NCBI GenBank assembly: GCA_905331475.1
Contig: CAJNYU010001352.1
Coordinates: 1 to 64,000 of the forward strand
Direction: 5' to 3'
Source of the DNA: Rotaria socialis
Taxonomy: Eukaryota > Rotifera > Eurotatoria > Philodinida > Philodinidae
DNA length: 64,000 nt
Shown: positions 59,938 to 64,000 of the stretch, piece after piece
Layout of the letters: each line of letters opens with the position of its first letter
Numbering within the stretch: the stretch's first letter is position 1
Position numbers and translations under genes: made by a program
Notes under the pieces: generated by a model
Database searches by the model: none
Told to the model about the DNA's origin: nothing
The model's input: only the letters and a program-made list of their open reading frames with translations

Positions 59938-62900
59938 TACGACAATGATGATAGTAACGATTCTGATGTCCAATCTATTGATGGTGATACTGAATTTGTG
60001 AATGATAAATTAGCTAAAAGGTTGCAACGTTTACATGTCGATGATCGTGTCAATGTACCAAATGATGATGGTAAGCAACTACTATTACATTTAATATACT
60101 ACTCATTTATTATTTAGGCAATGTATTAATTAATATAAACCATCCGAGTGATGATCCTGATTTGTATATACCAAAACATCTTTGTTCTATTCTTAAACCT
60201 CATCAAATTGGTGGCGTACGTTTCATGTATGATAATATCGTTGAATCTCTTCAACATTTTCAAGCAACACCCGGTCTTGGTTGTATTCTTGCACATTCGA
60301 TGGGTTGCGGGAAAACTGTACAAGTATATAAAAAGAAGCTCTTTAACCTTCATTCTAACCACTTAAAAATTGCGTTTTTGTTTTTGTTTTTAGGTAATTA
60401 CATTTATTGATATTTTATTACGCTACACAAAAGCGAAATCAGTACTTATTGTTGTACCAATCAATACAATACAGAATTGGGTTAGCGAATTTAACCGCTG
60501 GTGTCCATTGGATGATCCCAGTATTGAATATAAACGTCCGTATCAATTGTATATATTAAATGATGCAGCGAAAAAATTTGCTCAACGTGCTAACATTGTT
60601 CAAAGTTGGTCACGAACTGGTGGAACACTTCTTATTGGTTACGAAATGTTTCGTTTATTGGTAACTAAGAAAAGTTTGAAAACAGGAACATCTGTAAAAA
60701 GTAATAATTATAATATTAAAGCAACGAAGATATGTAGTCCATCGACGTCGTTTATTGGCGATCTTGAAGATGATGATAAAAATATGGAAATAATTGAAGG
60801 TAAAAGAAACACGACAAATACATGCAACGAAATCATTTATTTTTGATACAGATATGAGAAATACATTGATTAATCCTGATCTTATAATATGTGATGAAGG
60901 TCATCGAATAAAAAATCATCAAGCTAGTGTTGCAATGGCATTAAAATCAATAAAAACAAAGTAGGAGAATGTCTCTAAATAGATTGTTGAAACTTATTGT
61001 ATTTTAGGCGACGTATTGTTCTTACCGGTTATCCACTACAAAATAATCTCATTGGTAAATATGATAGCAAGGCAGTTCGTAAAAAATATTAAAAAACGAA
61101 CTTTTCAATCATTAAAAACATCCAAGAAAAGATCCTCTCAAAAAATAAAAATGATTGTTTTCTATTTTATTTAGAATATTGGTGTATGGTGGATTTTGTT
61201 CGTCCAAATTATCTTGGTAGTAAACAAGAATTTTGTAACATGTTTGAACGTCCTATTCTCAATGGTCAATGTATTGACTCAACGACCGAAGATGACAAAT
61301 TGATGCGTGCTCGTTCTCATGTTTTACATAGTTTACTTGAAGGGTTTATTCAAAGGTAATTGCTTAATCGTATGAATCTTTTATAAACGTTTAAAAAAAT
61401 GACCATTGAAATCATAGACGAGGACATAGTGTACTTCAAACTACCTTACCACCGAAAACTGAATATGTTATATTGCTGAAGTTATCAAGTGTTCAACAAA
61501 GCTTATATGTGAAATTTCTTGAAGCTGTCGGTGCTCTAGCTAATCCGACCGAACGAACAATTAATCCGTTAAGAGCATTTGCTACTTGTTGCAAAGTATA
61601 TGATAAAAATAGTTTTTAATTAAGAAGACACGGACTTTTTTTTAAAATAGATTTGGAATCATCCTGATGTTTTATATAAATTTGTTCGAGATCGTCAAGA
61701 TGGATCTGATCTTGATCTAGATTTAGAAATCGATCAAAATTCTAATTCAATGAATAGACCATTATCAACAAAAATAAGATCAAATAATCGTTTAACTTTG
61801 GATAATCGTGCATCACCAGTTCCATTGCTACCAACAACAACAATGAATAATTCTTATGAAGCTTCAACAACTATGTATCCAACGGACAGAAGAGAATTTG
61901 ACTACGACTTTGTAAGCTTTTTTTATTTTGTTTTTATTCTATTAATTCATTCAATTGATTTCTTCAATATAAGGCTAATTCAATTTTAAATTCTTACAAT
62001 TGTGGTCAATTATCAAGTGGCATTAAATTTGAAGTAGCCTTAACAATTATTGATTTATCTATTAAAGTTGGCGATAAAGTTCTTCTATTTAGGTAAAAGC
62101 ATTTTTCATTTTACTCATGTTTATACTTGAAGTTTATTTTATTCTTTCAGTCAAAGTTTATTATCACTTGATAAATTAGAAGATTTTCTTAGTCACCGTA
62201 AAATACCTAATACAGAACAAAAATGGCAGAAAAATGTTAACTATTATCGTAAGTCAAATGTTCAAATAGATCTTGATGTCGGCATCCTACAGTTAAAGTA
62301 GTTCAATGATATATTGATTTTTATTTAGGACTTGATGGTGCCACCAATTCTCTTGAACGTGAAAAATTAATAAATGCATTCAATGGTTTAAATTCTAATG
62401 TAAAATTATTTTTACTATCGACTAGGTAATTTGCAGTGACATTTTCATTTATAAATTCTTCTTTCTTTTTTGCTTTGATTAGAGCCGGTTGTCTAGGAAT
62501 AAACTTAATAAGTGCAAATCGAGTCATTGTCATGGACGTATCATGGAATCCGTGTCTCGATGCTCAAGCTGTTTGTCGTGTGTATCGTTATGGGCAGCGA
62601 AAACATTGTTATATATATCGATTAATAGCCGATTTTACACTGGAAAAACGGATTTATGATAGGCAAATAGCAAAACAAGGAATGTCTGATCGTGTTGTTG
62701 ATGAATTACAACCGCAAACTCAATTTACTAAAAATCATGTTCAAAATTTAATTCATTTTGCGGTATGAAAAAAGTGAATTTTGTTGTAATATTTTTTAAC
62801 ATTTACAAAAAAAAATGCTATAGACTGAAAAAGAAACAGCTGCACCAGATTTGATAACAAAAATCGATGAAATATCAGACGATCCTATTCTATCGTCAAT

Positions 62901-63969
62901 ATGTAAACAATATACTCAATCAATAACAAAACTTCCGTTTACACACGAATCTCTTCTATTGGATCATAAAGAAAGTCAATTGACATCAGCTGAAAAACGT
63001 CGTGCACAAAAAGACTATCAATATGAAAAACAACGAAGTGTCTATTCGAATAGATCAAGATATAGTACACCACGAGCGTAAAGAAGAAAACGAAAATAAT
63101 GTGATTCCTTATTTTATTTTATTTTTTAGTTCATCATTTGTTAACAATAATCAGCGGTATTTCAATGACTATAAACCACATTCATCTCCTTCGCCGTTTC
63201 CAACGGTCGAATCTCGTTTTCCACTGTATAATAATTTACAGACAACAGATAGAAAACTAGAAGAATTAAAACAAAAAGGAGTTTCAATTCAACTGGTTGT
63301 ACTTCAAAATCGTAAGTATGAAACAATAGTTATTAACTTAGATTTACTCAGGATACTAAAATAAAACAAAGAAACGATTTTGGTTTTCAATATAATTATT
63401 TAGCATTAGAAGTTCAAATGAGTGGACTCGAACGTTCTGTAATTCCAGCTGGTATTCGAATTCATCTTATTAAATCACCTAGCGGAGCCTATATAAGAAC
63501 GCCAGATGGAAGGTTTTTTTCCATACGTCAATCAATATCAACAGCAATCACTAACCCCAAACCATTACAAATAGCCACTCAATCATTACTAACTCCACCG
63601 CCACCGCCACCATCATCATATGATTTTCTGAACCAGTTAATATCGAGTAAGATCTTTCTAAAAATAAAAAAAGACTCTTTCTTAATTAAAATATTTTTAG
63701 ATACTCCACTTCTGCCACCTTCTGACATATCTTCTATGCCAGTAGGAAACGATTTAAATGATGAAATTGATGATTTACTGGATGATAAAACGTTCACGTT
63801 ACCTTCATCTTCATCGACCAGTGAAAATTTAAATCCTTGGAATATTAATTATTTTCAACAGAATAATTTTGATTTAAATCTTTTCCCAAGTCAATCGAAT
63901 AGTTCAGTATCATCAAATAATAATAACAGTACAAATGATTTTACTTCGAATCTTTTAACGTTTATATGA
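58969..63969 (+). CDS. RAD54L2: SNF2-family chromatin remodeller, RAD54L2/ARIP4-like
   Basis: Seventeen exons in phase (58969-59464, 59852-60070, 60118-60323, 60394-60799, 60852-60960, 61008-61054, 61175-61355, 61418-61595, 61651-61911, 61974-62092, 62151-62248, 62329-62425, 62483-62762, 62824-63077, 63130-63311, 63404-63646, 63701-63969) give 1214 residues; vertebrate homologues are somewhat longer. The N-terminus has the ARIP4-type [14 protein letters not shown] coiled segment. An Asp run follows at about 180-196. The helicase core has [11 protein letters not shown] (Walker A, about 297-307), DEGHRIKN (Walker B, about 457), LTGYPLQNN (motif III), and [15 protein letters not shown] with [10 protein letters not shown] (motifs V-VI, about 830-865). 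AHSMG and DEGH mark the ATRX/ARIP4 branch. It is expected to be a nuclear DNA-dependent ATPase. Residues 1090-1214 are Pro/Ser/Asn-rich. The last intron (54 bp) is a multiple of three without a stop, so retention would be tolerated. Confidence 0.94.
59894..59945 (+). repeat. GAC/GAT trinucleotide run encoding poly-Asp
   Basis: Sixteen consecutive GAT or GAC codons within exon 2 of the RAD54L2-like gene. The in-frame expansion gives an acidic tract. The pure GAC stretch suggests slippage. Confidence 0.9.
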
Positions 63970-64000
63970 ATAACTTAAATTCTTTTTTATTCGTTTCTTT

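Overview
This is an AT-rich eukaryotic (animal) window with compact multi-exon genes on both strands separated by long, repeat-filled intergenic DNA. Most introns are about 45-130 bp with clean GT-AG ends. No tRNA, rRNA, operon or CRISPR was seen. The combination of a degraded Penelope-like retroelement, a broken orphan GPCR, a complete multidomain polyketide synthase, a C39-like papain-fold protein, short TGTGGG-type repeats and many small inverted-repeat elements fits a bdelloid rotifer best, possibly a Rotaria-like genome. That is inference from content, not proof.

Layout. 0-9.8 kb has no convincing gene. It holds inverted-repeat elements, including a hAT-like fold-back element (4095-4843) and a palindromic element (6944-9601) that has itself been hit by three later insertions. 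9.9-13.2 kb is an intact rhodopsin-class GPCR with a 2 kb intron. 13.7-16.3 kb has a small His/Asn/Gly-rich ORF and a cysteine-rich secreted-type gene with an in-frame stop near its 5' end. 16.4-17.6 kb is mitochondrial ClpP (eight exons, minus). 18.2-19.1 kb is an unrecognised coiled-coil protein (minus). 21-21.9 kb has two fold-back elements. 22.3-24.5 kb is a protein kinase with two ZZ zinc fingers (minus). 28.6-30.9 kb is the dead Penelope-like element, followed by a 1.1 kb GC-rich-TIR element at 31.0-32.1 kb. 35.8-43.4 kb is a five-exon, 2414-residue highly reducing type I polyketide synthase (KS-AT-DH-MT-ER-KR-ACP) with all recognised catalytic residues present and no thioesterase. 45.3-46.0 kb is a probable pseudogene. 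47.6-48.2 kb encodes a Pro/Gln/Tyr- and His-rich protein (minus). 51.9-52.5 kb has a broken tyrosine recombinase next to TGTGGG repeats. 52.8-53.5 kb is a frameshifted GPCR. 55.4-56.3 kb is the C39-like protein (minus). 59.0-64.0 kb is a complete 17-exon RAD54L2/ARIP4-type SNF2 remodeller.

How the genes relate. The housekeeping genes (ClpP in the mitochondrion, the RAD54L2-like remodeller in the nucleus) sit among likely lineage-expanded or acquired genes (PKS, C39-like protein, ZZ-kinase, GPCRs). There is no sign of co-regulation or of a metabolic cluster around the PKS, which stands alone between two gene-poor intervals. Exon structures were derived by hand from splice signals and reading-frame continuity. 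For the PKS, kinase, ClpP, RAD54L2-like, GPCR, C39-like and His-rich genes every exon joins in phase.
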